Positions 18,049 through 26,435 of a DNA stretch of 64,000 nucleotides are shown in pieces. Position 1 is the stretch's first letter; each line of letters opens with the position of its first letter. The notes beneath the pieces were generated by a model. The model had not been told where the DNA came from. It ran no database searches and was given only the letters and a program-made list of their open reading frames with translations. Made by a program: the position numbers and the translations under genes. The stretch is from Tritonibacter horizontis (GTDB lineage Bacteria; Pseudomonadota; Alphaproteobacteria; Rhodobacterales; Rhodobacteraceae), in NCBI RefSeq assembly GCF_001518015.1, contig NZ_LPUY01000060.1, forward strand, positions 41,752 through 105,751. Direction: 5' to 3'.

Positions 18049-18878
18049 ATGACGGATCGAAACCACAAGCTGAGCTTGACCCGGCAGGCCGAGCTTCTCG
18101 GGATCAGCCGGGGCAGCCTCTACTACGAGCCTCGCCCGGTTAGCGAGGACGATCTGCGGCTGATGCGCCGGATCGACAAGTTGCACATGGAGTTTCCCTT
18201 CGCGGGCAGCCGAATGATGAAAGGCCTGCTTCGGCAGGAAGGATTCAGCGCCGGTCGGCTCCATGTCGCCACACTGATGAAGCAGATGGGCATCGAAGCC
18301 TTGTATCGGAAGCCGAACACTTCGAAACCGGCACCCGGTCACAAGATCTATCCATACCTTCTCCGAAAGCTCGCGGTGACCCGGCCCAACCAGGTCTGGG
18401 CGATGGACATCACCTATATCCCCATGGCTCGAGGCTTCGTCTATCTGACGGCGGTCCTGGACTGGTTTAGCCGCAAGGTGCTGGCGTGGCGGCTCTCGGT
18501 CACGCTCGAGACAGAGCCATGCCTCGATGCTCTGAAAGAGGCGATGGCCAGATACGGCAAGCCGGAGATCATGAATACGGACAGGGCAGCCAGTTCACGT
18601 CCATCGACTTCATCAAAGCGCTGAAGGCTGCCGAGATACAGATCAGCATGGATGGAAAAGGCGCTTGGCGCGACAATGTCTTCGTCGAGCGGCTATGGCG
18701 GACGATCAAATACGAAGAGGTGTGCCTGCACGCCTATGACAGCGTCTCGGCCGCCCGCTTGGGCATCGCTCGATACATCGCCTTCTACAACACCCGTAGA
18801 CCGCATTCATCTCTGGACGGGCAAACACCCGATCAGGCATATCTCAACCCGCCCAGGCCAATCCCGGTCGCGGCATAA
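18049..18878 (+). pseudogene. IS3-family OrfB transposase with one-base frameshift
   Basis: The frame starts MTDRNHKLSLTRQAELLGIS and has the rve integrase core: AMDITYIP (first Asp), then EIMNTD at the second Asp. One C is missing after 18582 (expected TDQGSQF), moving the rest (GSQFTSIDFIKALKAAEIQ and FVERLWRTIKYEEV with the Glu) into another frame up to 18878. All three catalytic residues are encoded but cannot be made in one protein. The ATG overlaps the OrfA stop. Confidence 0.85.
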
Positions 18879-18880
18879 CT

Positions 18881-18898
18881 GAGCGGAAGATCCACTTA
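18881..18898 (+). repeat. IS3 element inverted repeat, right
   Basis: GAGCGGAAGATCCACTTA is the partner of 16208-16225, just after the OrfB stop. Confidence 0.75.
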
Positions 18899-18922
18899 GA
18901 AAACGGCTCCAAACTGTTCAGA

Positions 18923-19108
18923 CAAACCGAGCCACCTCTCCTCCTCGCCGCCATCATCATTTACTGGAACACCAAACATCTCGGTCACGCTGTCGATAGT
19001 CGCCACAGTGATGGTTTGGACTGCTCAGCAAACCTTCTGGCGCATATCTCACCCCTCGGGTGGGCGCACATCCTTCTCACCGGCGAATACAGGTGGCCCA
19101 AAAGATGA
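18923..19108 (+). pseudogene. Tn3-family transposase tnpA, 3' end
   Basis: The plus-strand frame reads PPLLLAAIIIYWNTKHLG and ends with LLAHISPLGWAHILLTGEYR plus WPKR and stop. This is the conserved C-terminus of Tn3-family TnpA. It stands in opposite orientation to the 5' part at 1795-2638 and directly precedes a 38-bp transposon end, as it should for the tnpA-proximal end of the same element. The IS3 right end truncates it on the left. Confidence 0.85.
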
Positions 19109-19117
19109 CCAAACGGC

Positions 19118-19155
19118 CTTAGCGTAGGATTCTGCACTCTCCGGCATCAGACCCC
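19118..19155 (+). repeat. Tn3-family 38-bp terminal repeat (tnpA end), identical to 3366-3403
   Basis: All 38 bases match the copy at 3366-3403 and lie in the same orientation on the plus strand. Here the repeat follows the tnpA 3' end, so it is the opposite end of the transposon. The outside bases GACAA (19156-19160) are the reverse complement of the TTGTC outside the other end, as expected for a 5-bp target duplication followed by an inversion. Confidence 0.9.
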
Positions 19156-19197
19156 GACAACCGCAGAAACGGAGTAAGCATCCGGCGAGAGCCGCGG

Positions 19198-19505
19198 CTA
19201 CGCGGCCTTGATAGCTTCAACTTCAGCCTTCCAGTGCCACAGGAGCAGCTCATGCACGCGCGAGACTGTGATGTTTGGAAGGCGGGCAAGCACATCCGCC
19301 ATCCATGCTTGGGGGTGCTGAAGTAGTCGATGGCTTTGGCGACGCCGTTGTGTTTCGACCGCTTGCCGCGCTCAGCGATCAATCAGCTGCGCAGACCTTT
19401 GACCGATGGGCGTGATCATTCATGTCGCGCGGCCAAACGTGTGCCTGCGTCCTTGCCATTGATTTCACGCTCAATATCGAAGATCGCGTCGATCCGATTC
19501 TCCGC
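19198..19505 (-). pseudogene. IS66-family transposase TnpC, C-terminal remnants
   Basis: The minus strand holds, in several frames, pieces of an IS66 TnpC: IDAIFDIEREINGKDAG, then IAERGKRSKHNGVAKAIDYF, then after a deletion AWMADVLARLPNITVSRVHE and LLLWHWKAEVEAIKAA with a stop at 19198. The bases GTAAGCATCCGG at 19173-19184 resemble an IS66 terminal repeat. Frameshifts and a missing middle make it non-functional. It is the sequence into which, or beside which, the Tn3 element landed. Confidence 0.75.
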
Positions 19506-19714
19506 TGTTTGCAACCTCGAATCAGAAGTCAACGGATTATAGCGTATTGCATCCAATCGGAATCGAGCATTCATAGGTCGGGGTGAGGCAGCGTTTGCGG
19601 AGCACAACGCGTTCACCCCGGCCGATGAATACTATTTGATGCAACACGCTCTAGGGAATCCTGAACGTCAACAGCCCGTAGTCAGCAATTGAATCCTTTA
19701 CAAGAGACGACCTA
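19506..19714. other. Degenerate spacer between IS66 remnant and operon end
   Basis: I see no gene here. The DNA continues from the IS66 remnant and contains a short GTTGCATC-type repeat motif in both orientations (TTGCATCC near 19548 and GATGCAAC near 19637) without coding potential. It ends at the stop of the MaoC-like gene at 19715. Confidence 0.4.
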
Positions 19715-20554
19715 TCAGTCGGCCGCGTATTCTGCGGTAAAACTTCGAAGACCGTTTTGATCCTGACACCAGACTGTCCCGGAGGTTTCGGCCCCTTCTC
19801 TATGCAACTGCAATTCGCAGGGCAGGGTCAGCGGTGCAAGTCCCCGGAAAGAAAAACGGTGGGGCGACGGCTTCAAGGCTTCCGCCGCCAGATTCAGAAG
19901 CAGCGTCGCCTGCAATGGGCCATGTACAACTAGCCCAGAGTAGGCTTCGGTTTCGGTGGCGTAGACGTGGTCATAGTGGATGCGATGGGCATTAAACGTC
20001 AGCGCCGAATAGCGAAACAGCAGCACCGGATCCGGTGCAAGGCTCGATCTGAGCGTGGTGGGGTCACTCGCGTCAGGCGCGTTCTTGACCGGGCGGGGCG
20101 CGGAAATCTCGCGATAGACAATCGATTGCTTCTCCCGAATACAAAGCCGGCCGCCGCTCGAATACTCGTGTTCTACGGTCACAAAGACCAACGTTCCGCT
20201 GCGGCCCTGCTTGGCCGTTATATCCCCGATCACCGAGCGGCGGGTGACGGCTTCGCCGATCTTCAGCGGCGTGAGATGTGTAACATCGCCGCCGGCCCAC
20301 ATACGGGCTGGCAGCGGGACAGGGGGCAGAAACCCACCCCTTGCAGCATGGCCATCGTCTGACAGAGCGGCAGCTGGCACGGTATCAAGGGCAATACACC
20401 AATGAATCCCCAGCGGGACATCACCTGCTCCGCCGCAAAGATGCGGACCGAACGTGGCACGGAATTTGTCGATCAGACCGTGCGTCAGGACGTCTTCTTT
20501 GGTTTCAGTGCGTCCTAGCCAGGGTGCCAGCGCGTCAAGGTCGATCTCACTCAA
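19715..20554 (-). CDS. HTD2/FAS1-type dehydratase (mesaconyl-C4-CoA hydratase-like)
   Basis: The 279-residue double-hotdog protein has an N-terminal FAS1-like dehydratase half with VPLPARMWAGGD and a C-terminal half with FRYSALTFNAHRIHYDHVYA and VVHGPLQATLLL, the catalytic His/Asp region. This layout is that of eukaryotic HTD2 and bacterial 3-methylfumaryl (mesaconyl-C4)-CoA hydratase. It would hydrate a branched or dicarboxylic enoyl-CoA. It is the last gene of the 32583-19715 operon, 12 bases after the ACAD gene. Confidence 0.8.
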   Translation of the reverse strand: MSEIDLDALAPWLGRTETKEDVLTHGLIDKFRATFGPHLCGGAGDVPLGIHWCIALDTVPAAALSDDGHAARGGFLPPVPLPARMWAGGDVTHLTPLKIGEAVTRRSVIGDITAKQGRSGTLVFVTVEHEYSSGGRLCIREKQSIVYREISAPRPVKNAPDASDPTTLRSSLAPDPVLLFRYSALTFNAHRIHYDHVYATETEAYSGLVVHGPLQATLLLNLAAEALKPSPHRFSFRGLAPLTLPCELQLHREGAETSGTVWCQDQNGLRSFTAEYAAD

Positions 20555-20566
20555 TGGTCCCTGGCC

Positions 20567-21730
20567 TCAGAACGACCGCGGCATACCCAGGATATGCTCG
20601 CCGACATAGGACAGGATGAGGTTGGTCGAGATCGGGGCCACCTGATACAGTCGGGCCTCGCGGAACTTGCGCTCGACATCGTATTCGCGCGCAAAGCCGA
20701 AGCCGCCATGGGTCTGGATGCAGGCATTGGCCGCTTCCCAGCTGGCATCGGCGGCCATTAGTTTTGCCATGTTCGCCTGTGCCCCGCAATCCTGCCCGGC
20801 GTCAAAGCGTCTTGCGGCCTCGAAGCGCATCAGGTTGGCGGCCTCGACGTTCACATAGGCCTTGGCGATAGGAAACTGCACGCCCTGATTCTGACCGATC
20901 GGGCGATCGAAGACAATACGCTCGCCGGCATAGGCGCGGGCCTTATCCACAAACCAGTATCCGTCGCCGATACATTCCCCGGCAATCAGCGTGCGTTCGG
21001 CGTTGAGCCCGTCAAGAATGTGGTAAAATCCGCGGCCTTCGGTTCCGATCAGGTTCTCGGCGGGAATCTCCAGGTTGTCGAAGAACACTTCATTGGTTTC
21101 GTGGCCGGGCATGTTGGCGATGGGGCGCACCTCCATGCCATTGCCGATGGCCTCTTTCAGATCAACCATGAAGATCGACAGGCCCTGGGACTTCTTCTTG
21201 ACATCTTTCAACGGTGTGGTGCGGGCCAGCAGGATCATCAGGTCCGAATGTTGAATGCGGCTGATCCAGACCTTCTGGCCGTTGATCACATAGCGGTCGC
21301 CCTTCCTGACCGCTGTGGTCTTGAGCTTGGTGGTGTCGGTGCCGGTGGTCGGCTCTGTCACGGCCATGGACTGCAGACGCAGCGCGCCGCTGGCGATGGC
21401 GGGCAGGTATTTCTGCTTCTGCTCGTCCGACCCGTGCCGCAGAAGCGTGCCCATGTTATACATCTGCCCATGGCAGTGGCCCGCGTTGCCGCCGCAGCGG
21501 TTCACCTCTTCCATGATGATAGAGGCTTCGGTCAGACCCAGGCCCGATCCGCCGTATTCCTCGGGGATCATCGCGGCGAGCCAGCCCTCGCGGGTCAGCG
21601 CATCGACAAATTCCACGGGGTAGGTTTCGTTCTCGCCGAATTTTCGATGATATTCTGGCGGGAACTGTGCACAAAGCGCGCGCAGGGCATCGCGCAGGTC
21701 GCCATGGGTTTCGGGGGCTGATGTCTGCAT
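20567..21730 (-). CDS. Acyl-CoA dehydrogenase
   Basis: The 387-residue ACAD has MAVTEPTTGTDTTKL, VWISRIQHSDL, THGGFGFAREYDVERKFREA and a C-terminal ISTNLILSYVGEHILGMPRS. The probable catalytic base is the Glu in DGLNAERTLIA. Its style, like the ACAD at 29458, is shared with dehydrogenases found beside AtuC-type carboxylases. It lies three bases downstream of the citrate-synthase-like gene. Confidence 0.85.
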   Translation of the reverse strand: MQTSAPETHGDLRDALRALCAQFPPEYHRKFGENETYPVEFVDALTREGWLAAMIPEEYGGSGLGLTEASIIMEEVNRCGGNAGHCHGQMYNMGTLLRHGSDEQKQKYLPAIASGALRLQSMAVTEPTTGTDTTKLKTTAVRKGDRYVINGQKVWISRIQHSDLMILLARTTPLKDVKKKSQGLSIFMVDLKEAIGNGMEVRPIANMPGHETNEVFFDNLEIPAENLIGTEGRGFYHILDGLNAERTLIAGECIGDGYWFVDKARAYAGERIVFDRPIGQNQGVQFPIAKAYVNVEAANLMRFEAARRFDAGQDCGAQANMAKLMAADASWEAANACIQTHGGFGFAREYDVERKFREARLYQVAPISTNLILSYVGEHILGMPRSF

Positions 21731-21733
21731 CGT

Positions 21734-22528
21734 TTATTTCGCTCCCGGTCCCGAGGTTTCAAGGATTTCCTGCTCGGCACGCTGCCACAGCTCATAGGAA
21801 ATCGGGTTTTCGCTTTCCTCAAGGATATGGCCGACCAGCCCGATCGCCCGCGCCATCACACCGAAGCCGCGCACGATCTTCCAGGGGAACCCGAATTCGC
21901 AGCAGATCGCGCCGATGGCACCGGTGGCGTTGATCGGCAGCATCTTTCCCGATTTCGCCTCTGCCACGCCCTGAATTTTCTGAATCAGAGCGACATATTC
22001 GCCGGATTTGCCATTCTCGGCGGCGATCTGGAACAGGCGCGGTGTGCGTGGATCAACCGGCTTGTGTACCGGATGGCCAAGCCCCGGCACGATGGCCTTG
22101 CGGGCGCGGAACTTTTCGACCGTCTCGACGGCAAGCGCATCCAGATCGACACCGGTTCCCAGCTTGTCCTGCGGCAGCGCCTCGTAAAGCATCTTCGACG
22201 CGCCCTCCATCGAGCCGACAAAGACCGTGCCCAGCCCGCACAGACCGGCCGCCACCGCCGCCTGAAGCGATTCCGGCGCGCCCATATAGGTCATGCGTGC
22301 GGCAAGGGCCGAAGGCGTGATGCCATGTTCCACCAGGGTAATGATAATGGCGTTGAAGACCCGGCTTTCCTCTGGCGTGGCCTTGCGGCCCGTCAGTTGC
22401 AGAAAGGCGAGATCGCCCAGGTTCATGTGGCCCAGGATCTCGTTCGGCAGGTCAAGGCCCCGCACGCAGATCTTGTCAGGGGTGCTCCAGCCGATGTTCG
22501 AAGTGATCTTTTCCTTGCGCTTCCCCAT
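21734..22528 (-). CDS. Small citrate-synthase-fold protein (citryl-CoA lyase-like)
   Basis: The 264-residue protein is much shorter than citrate synthase (about 430) and matches the citryl-CoA lyase/small citrate-synthase group. It has ITSNIGWSTPDKICVRGLDL at the start, a histidine segment PGLGHPVHKPVDPRT, and ATGAIGAICCEFGFPWKIVR. Such proteins cleave or form 3-hydroxy-3-carboxyacyl-CoA bonds. ATG 22528 was chosen because it overlaps the upstream SDR stop (TGATG); an ATG at 22543 also exists. In this operon it could split a hydrated product of the carboxylase. Confidence 0.75.
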   Translation of the reverse strand: MGKRKEKITSNIGWSTPDKICVRGLDLPNEILGHMNLGDLAFLQLTGRKATPEESRVFNAIIITLVEHGITPSALAARMTYMGAPESLQAAVAAGLCGLGTVFVGSMEGASKMLYEALPQDKLGTGVDLDALAVETVEKFRARKAIVPGLGHPVHKPVDPRTPRLFQIAAENGKSGEYVALIQKIQGVAEAKSGKMLPINATGAIGAICCEFGFPWKIVRGFGVMARAIGLVGHILEESENPISYELWQRAEQEILETSGPGAK

Positions 22529-23448
22529 CAGACCGGATCCCACGAAAAGACATCCGCCGACACCTCGAGCGGTGTGAACTGCGATCTGAGCGCGGGAATG
22601 GCGCGCTCGGCGATTTCATCTGCTGTCCAGCCATGGCCGGAATGAACCGACCGCACCGGGCGGGGCTGGTTGAAGAGGAAGATCTCATTGTTGCGAACGG
22701 CAAAGATCTGCCCGCTGACGCCATCGGCCTTGTCGGACATGAGGAAACAGGCCATGGGTGCCACCTTTGCAGGGGTCATCTGTTTGAGCTTTGCAACCCG
22801 CGCCACCTGATCGGGCGTTTCGGTCTTGATCGACGAGATCATCCTGCTCCAGGCGAAGGGCGCGATGCAGTTCGACCGCACGCTCCACCGCTTCATGTCG
22901 AGCGCGACCGATTTCGAGAACGCCGCGATACCCAGCTTTGCGGCCGAATAGTTCGCTTGCGCCAGATTGCCGATCAGACCCGAGGTCGAGGTCATGTGAA
23001 CCAGGGCACCGCCTTCCTGTTCGCGGAAATAATCGGCGGCAGCGCGGCTGGTATTGAAGGAACCATAAAGATGGACCTTCACCACCGCATCGAAATCCTC
23101 GTATGTCATCTTGTGGAAAAACCCGTCGCGCAGGATGCCTGCGTTGTTGACCACAGCGTCAATGCGACCGAATTCCTTGACACCGGCCTCGATCATCGCA
23201 CGCGCGGCCTCGGGGTCGGTGACCGAACCGCCATCGGCGATCGCATCACCTCCGGCGGCTTTGATCTCTGCGACGACGGCCTGAGCGGCGCTTTCGGTCT
23301 GGCCGGTGCCTTTCAGGGACGCCCCCAGATCATTGACCACCACCGCCGCCCCTTCGGACGCCGCCATCAGCGCGATATCGCGGCCGATACCGCCACCCGC
23401 GCCGGTGACCAGAACCACTTTTCCGTCAAGTGCCTTTGCCATCTTCAT
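22528..23448 (-). CDS. Short-chain dehydrogenase (HSD17B4/FOX2-type 3-hydroxyacyl-CoA dehydrogenase)
   Basis: The 306-residue SDR has the NAD site TGAGGGIG, NNAGILRDGFFHKMTYEDFD and the catalytic YSAAK. The C-terminal extension after residue 250 (FSWDPV end) matches multifunctional-enzyme-type R-3-hydroxyacyl-CoA dehydrogenases, which pair with MaoC hydratases. The start may be ATG 23448 or 23442; GAGG precedes both. It sits six bases after the HMG-CoA-lyase-like gene. Confidence 0.8.
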   Translation of the reverse strand: MKMAKALDGKVVLVTGAGGGIGRDIALMAASEGAAVVVNDLGASLKGTGQTESAAQAVVAEIKAAGGDAIADGGSVTDPEAARAMIEAGVKEFGRIDAVVNNAGILRDGFFHKMTYEDFDAVVKVHLYGSFNTSRAAADYFREQEGGALVHMTSTSGLIGNLAQANYSAAKLGIAAFSKSVALDMKRWSVRSNCIAPFAWSRMISSIKTETPDQVARVAKLKQMTPAKVAPMACFLMSDKADGVSGQIFAVRNNEIFLFNQPRPVRSVHSGHGWTADEIAERAIPALRSQFTPLEVSADVFSWDPV

Positions 23449-23454
23449 TCCTCT

Positions 23455-24414
23455 TCAGTTTGCCTTGCGGTACTTGTCGAGCCCGCCGGTATGCATGACC
23501 CGGCCCATCAGTGGTGCGCCGATGATTTCTTCCGCCTTAACCGCCGCAGCGATCAGCTTGTCCAGGTCGATCCCGGTTTCGATGCCAAGCTCGTGGCACA
23601 GGAACACCGCATCCTCAGTGCAGACATTTCCTGCGGCGCGGGCATGGCCGTGGCCCGCGAAGGGACAGCCGCCAAGACCGGCGACCGAGCTTTCGAACAT
23701 GTCCACCCCCATCGACAGGGCCGCGTAAAGATTGGCGATGCCAAGGCCGCGCGTGTCATGGATATGCATCCCGATGCGCGCATCGGGTGCCATTTCGCGC
23801 AGCGCGCCGATCATGCGCTTGACCGCTTCGGGGTTGCCCCAGCCCATTGTATCGGCGATCACAAGGATCGGTACGGGGATGTCCTCTTCTTCGCACAGCT
23901 GAAGAACGAAGCGGAAATCGTCCAAGATGCGCTCTTGCGGGATGGGGCCTTCGAGGTTGCAGCCGAAGGCCGTCATCACATAGGCCGCGTCGATCGTATA
24001 TCCCTCTTCCTTGTAAAGACGAACCCAGTCGCGTTGTTTTTCCCGCATTTCCGCGGAGGAACAATTGTTGTTCGATTGGGCAAACGCCTCGGAAGGATAT
24101 AACAGCAGGCGCGGGTCGATATCGACCTCATGCGCCGTCAGGGCCTTGCGAAACCCTTTGTCGTTCAGCCATAGTGACGTGTAATTCACGCCCGGCTTGC
24201 GCTTGATACGCTGGAACAACTCCCCGGTGTCCGCCATCTGCGGCACGTATTTCGGGCTGACAAAGCTGCCGACCTGAATGCGCTTCAGACCGGTTTCGCT
24301 AAGCATATCGATCAGTTCGATCCGCTGTTCGATCGGGTAGATCTTCTTTTCGATCTGAAAGCCCTCGCGCGGGCCTTCCTCACGAAATTCGACGAATTTG
24401 GGAAAGTCGCTCAT
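23455..24414 (-). CDS. Hydroxymethylglutaryl-CoA lyase family protein
   Basis: The 319-residue TIM-barrel DRE-type lyase has GPREGFQ (usual GPRDGLQ), HIHDTRGLG for metal binding, and the family signature SSVAGLGGCPFA followed by GHGHARAAGN. The active-site loop has the Cys but carries His and Arg residues where HMG-CoA lyase normally has PGASGN, so the substrate is probably a longer or different 3-hydroxy-3-methylglutaryl-CoA analogue. The ATG at 24414 follows AGGAG and lies two bases from the carboxylase alpha stop. In leucine and terpene pathways this enzyme cleaves the hydrated carboxylase product. Confidence 0.8.
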   Translation of the reverse strand: MSDFPKFVEFREEGPREGFQIEKKIYPIEQRIELIDMLSETGLKRIQVGSFVSPKYVPQMADTGELFQRIKRKPGVNYTSLWLNDKGFRKALTAHEVDIDPRLLLYPSEAFAQSNNNCSSAEMREKQRDWVRLYKEEGYTIDAAYVMTAFGCNLEGPIPQERILDDFRFVLQLCEEEDIPVPILVIADTMGWGNPEAVKRMIGALREMAPDARIGMHIHDTRGLGIANLYAALSMGVDMFESSVAGLGGCPFAGHGHARAAGNVCTEDAVFLCHELGIETGIDLDKLIAAAVKAEEIIGAPLMGRVMHTGGLDKYRKAN

Positions 24415-24415
24415 T

Positions 24416-26425
24416 TCATTGCTCCTCAGATGGCAGTATCTCGGCGATGACCTGGCCGCGATCAACCATGTCCCCATTCGAGACGGAAATATTGCTGGCA
24501 ATCCCGGCTGCGGCAGCGCGGATCGAGATTTCCATTTTCATGGACTCCATGACCGCAATCACGTCGCCTGCGGCGACGGGTTGACCTTCGGTCACCTTGA
24601 TCTCGACGATCATGCCAGTCAGCGGCGAGACTACGGCGCGATCCGCTGCCGCATCGCCGCCGGCAAAGGCCAGCGGCGTGGCCGGGCGAAAGATCAGCCG
24701 ACCTTCGGGCGTGTCCATCTCAATCACCCCGGCGTGGAGCCGCGCGTCGATCAAAAGGACGGTATCGCCCTCGCTCAGGCGCCATCGACCCGGCGTGATT
24801 TCGCGCGCGGTCAACATGGTAGCATCGCCGTTTTCCGAAATAACGGTGTATTTGTCACCCGGTTTGACCGGGCCGACGCGCAATTCTTCGGATGCACCGG
24901 CGGAATCGGAGAGCGTCACGCGCTGTCCCGCCTCAACCGCATCGCCACCCAGGCCAAGCCGCCAGCCAGTGAAGGTATCGCGGTTGCTCCAGGGATCGGC
25001 ATCCGCATCGCGGCGCGACGTTGCCACGAACAGAATCGCGGCTGCCGCCTTCCACCGCTCGGGGCGGGTAAGGGGGGGCGGCTGTGTCAGCGCGTCAAGT
25101 CGGCCGTCGATCCAGCGCGTATGAACCTGCATCTGCCCGAATTCGGGGTTTCGCGCCAGCGCCGTCAGAAAGTCACGGTTGGTTTCCACGCCCTCCACCG
25201 CGACATGGTCCAGCGCCGTCGCCAGCCGCGCCAGGGCGGTTTCCCGGTCGGGCGCGTGCACGATCAGCTTGGCGATCATCGGGTCGTAATAGGGCGTCAC
25301 CGCGTCACCTTCTTCGACACCGCTGTCGATCCGCAGACCGCTGGGCAAGCTGAGTGTGGTCAGCGTGCCCGTCGAGGGGGCGAATTGCATGGCCGGGTCT
25401 TCGGCGTAAAGCCGCGCTTCGACGGCGTGGCCGTTGATCCGCAGATCACCCTGCACAAGCCCCAGGCCCGCGCCCTCGGCAATGCGCAGGTGCAACGCGA
25501 CCAGGTCCAGCCCGGTGATCGCCTCTGTTACGGGGTGTTCCACCTGGATGCGCGGGTTCACCTCCAGAAAGAAATACTCGTCCCCCGCGACCAGAAATTC
25601 GACCGTGCCCAGACCGCGATAATCGAGCGTTTCGCCCAGGCGCACCGCGTCATGCGCGATCTCGTCCAGAAGCGTGCGGGGCAAGCCCCAGGCCGGGGCC
25701 TCTTCGATGACCTTCTGGTGGCGGCGCTGAAGCGTGCAGTCGCGCTCGAACAGGTGCACCACATGGCCCTTGCCGTCGCCCGCGATCTGCACCTCGACAT
25801 GGCGTGCCTCGGGCAGAAAGCGTTCCAGCAGAAGGCCCTCGGAGCCAAAGGTGGACTTTGCTTCGCGCAGCGCGCCCTCGATGTCCTCCACAAGCGTGGC
25901 TTCATCTGTCACGAGCCGCTGCCCGCGCCCGCCGCCGCCGCCGACCGCCTTGAGCAGCACCGGTAGGCCCATCTTGCGCACTTCCTGTGCGATTTCCTGC
26001 GGGTTGGAGCGCGCGCCCTGGGCGCCCGAGACAACCGGGATGCCGGCGGCAACCGCCGCGTCCTTGGCGCTGGCCTTGTCGCCGAAGCGTTCCAGCGTTT
26101 CCGGTGTCGGCCCCATGAAGATCATGCCTGCGGCTTCGACCGCGCGGGCGAAATCTGCGTTCTCTGCCAGAAAGCCGTAACCGGGATGGATCGCATCGGC
26201 GCCGACGGATCTGGCGGCGGCGATGACTGCGTCGATCTTCAGATAGCTCTCGGATGCGGGACCGGCACCGATGCAGACAGATTTGCCGATCTCACGGACG
26301 TGAAGGGCGTTGGCGTCGGCCTGCGAATGCACGCCAACAGGGGTGATGCCGCTGGCCCGCGCGGTGCGCGCGATCCGACAGGCGATTTCGCCGCGATTTG
26401 CGATAAGAAGCGTTTTGATTTTCAT
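24416..26425 (-). CDS. Biotin-dependent acyl-CoA carboxylase alpha subunit (BC-BCCP)
   Basis: The 669-residue protein has N-terminal biotin carboxylase (LLIANRGEIACRIARTAR, GGGGGRGQRLV ATP-grasp loop, FLEVNPRIQVEHPVTE), a middle BT domain, and a C-terminal biotinyl domain with VMESMKMEI (biotin Lys about 630). Length matches methylcrotonyl- or geranyl-CoA carboxylase alpha. It works with the beta subunit encoded 10 bases upstream to carboxylate the gamma carbon of a 3-methyl-2-enoyl-CoA. The downstream HMG-CoA-lyase homologue fits. Confidence 0.9.
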   Translation of the reverse strand: MKIKTLLIANRGEIACRIARTARASGITPVGVHSQADANALHVREIGKSVCIGAGPASESYLKIDAVIAAARSVGADAIHPGYGFLAENADFARAVEAAGMIFMGPTPETLERFGDKASAKDAAVAAGIPVVSGAQGARSNPQEIAQEVRKMGLPVLLKAVGGGGGRGQRLVTDEATLVEDIEGALREAKSTFGSEGLLLERFLPEARHVEVQIAGDGKGHVVHLFERDCTLQRRHQKVIEEAPAWGLPRTLLDEIAHDAVRLGETLDYRGLGTVEFLVAGDEYFFLEVNPRIQVEHPVTEAITGLDLVALHLRIAEGAGLGLVQGDLRINGHAVEARLYAEDPAMQFAPSTGTLTTLSLPSGLRIDSGVEEGDAVTPYYDPMIAKLIVHAPDRETALARLATALDHVAVEGVETNRDFLTALARNPEFGQMQVHTRWIDGRLDALTQPPPLTRPERWKAAAAILFVATSRRDADADPWSNRDTFTGWRLGLGGDAVEAGQRVTLSDSAGASEELRVGPVKPGDKYTVISENGDATMLTAREITPGRWRLSEGDTVLLIDARLHAGVIEMDTPEGRLIFRPATPLAFAGGDAAADRAVVSPLTGMIVEIKVTEGQPVAAGDVIAVMESMKMEISIRAAAAGIASNISVSNGDMVDRGQVIAEILPSEEQ

Positions 26426-26435
26426 GGTTTGCGCC

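Larger units (their letters stand above)
16195..18920 (+). mobile_element. IS3-family insertion sequence, interrupted by IS110
   Basis: The outer ends read TGAAC at 16195 and GTTCA at 18920. Internal imperfect inverted repeats lie at 16208-16225 and 18881-18898 (16 of 18 bases match, TAGGTGGATTTTCCGCTC type). OrfA and OrfB are both present but OrfA is split by IS110 and OrfB carries a one-base deletion, so the element is dead. No clear target duplication was found. Its right end sits in the 3' part of the Tn3 tnpA. Exact ends are uncertain by a few bases. Confidence 0.75.

Noticed and set aside
16208..18898. Inversion by recombination between the two IS3 copies
   Set aside because: The OrfA proteins at 1399-1618 and 16263 belong to different IS3 subgroups with little similarity, so homologous recombination between them is unlikely; another mechanism must have made the inversion.
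3366..19155. Composite transposon bounded by two direct Tn3 ends
   Set aside because: The two ends belong to opposite ends of one element (tnpR end and tnpA end) and share an inverted target duplication, which fits a split, inverted transposon better than a composite unit.
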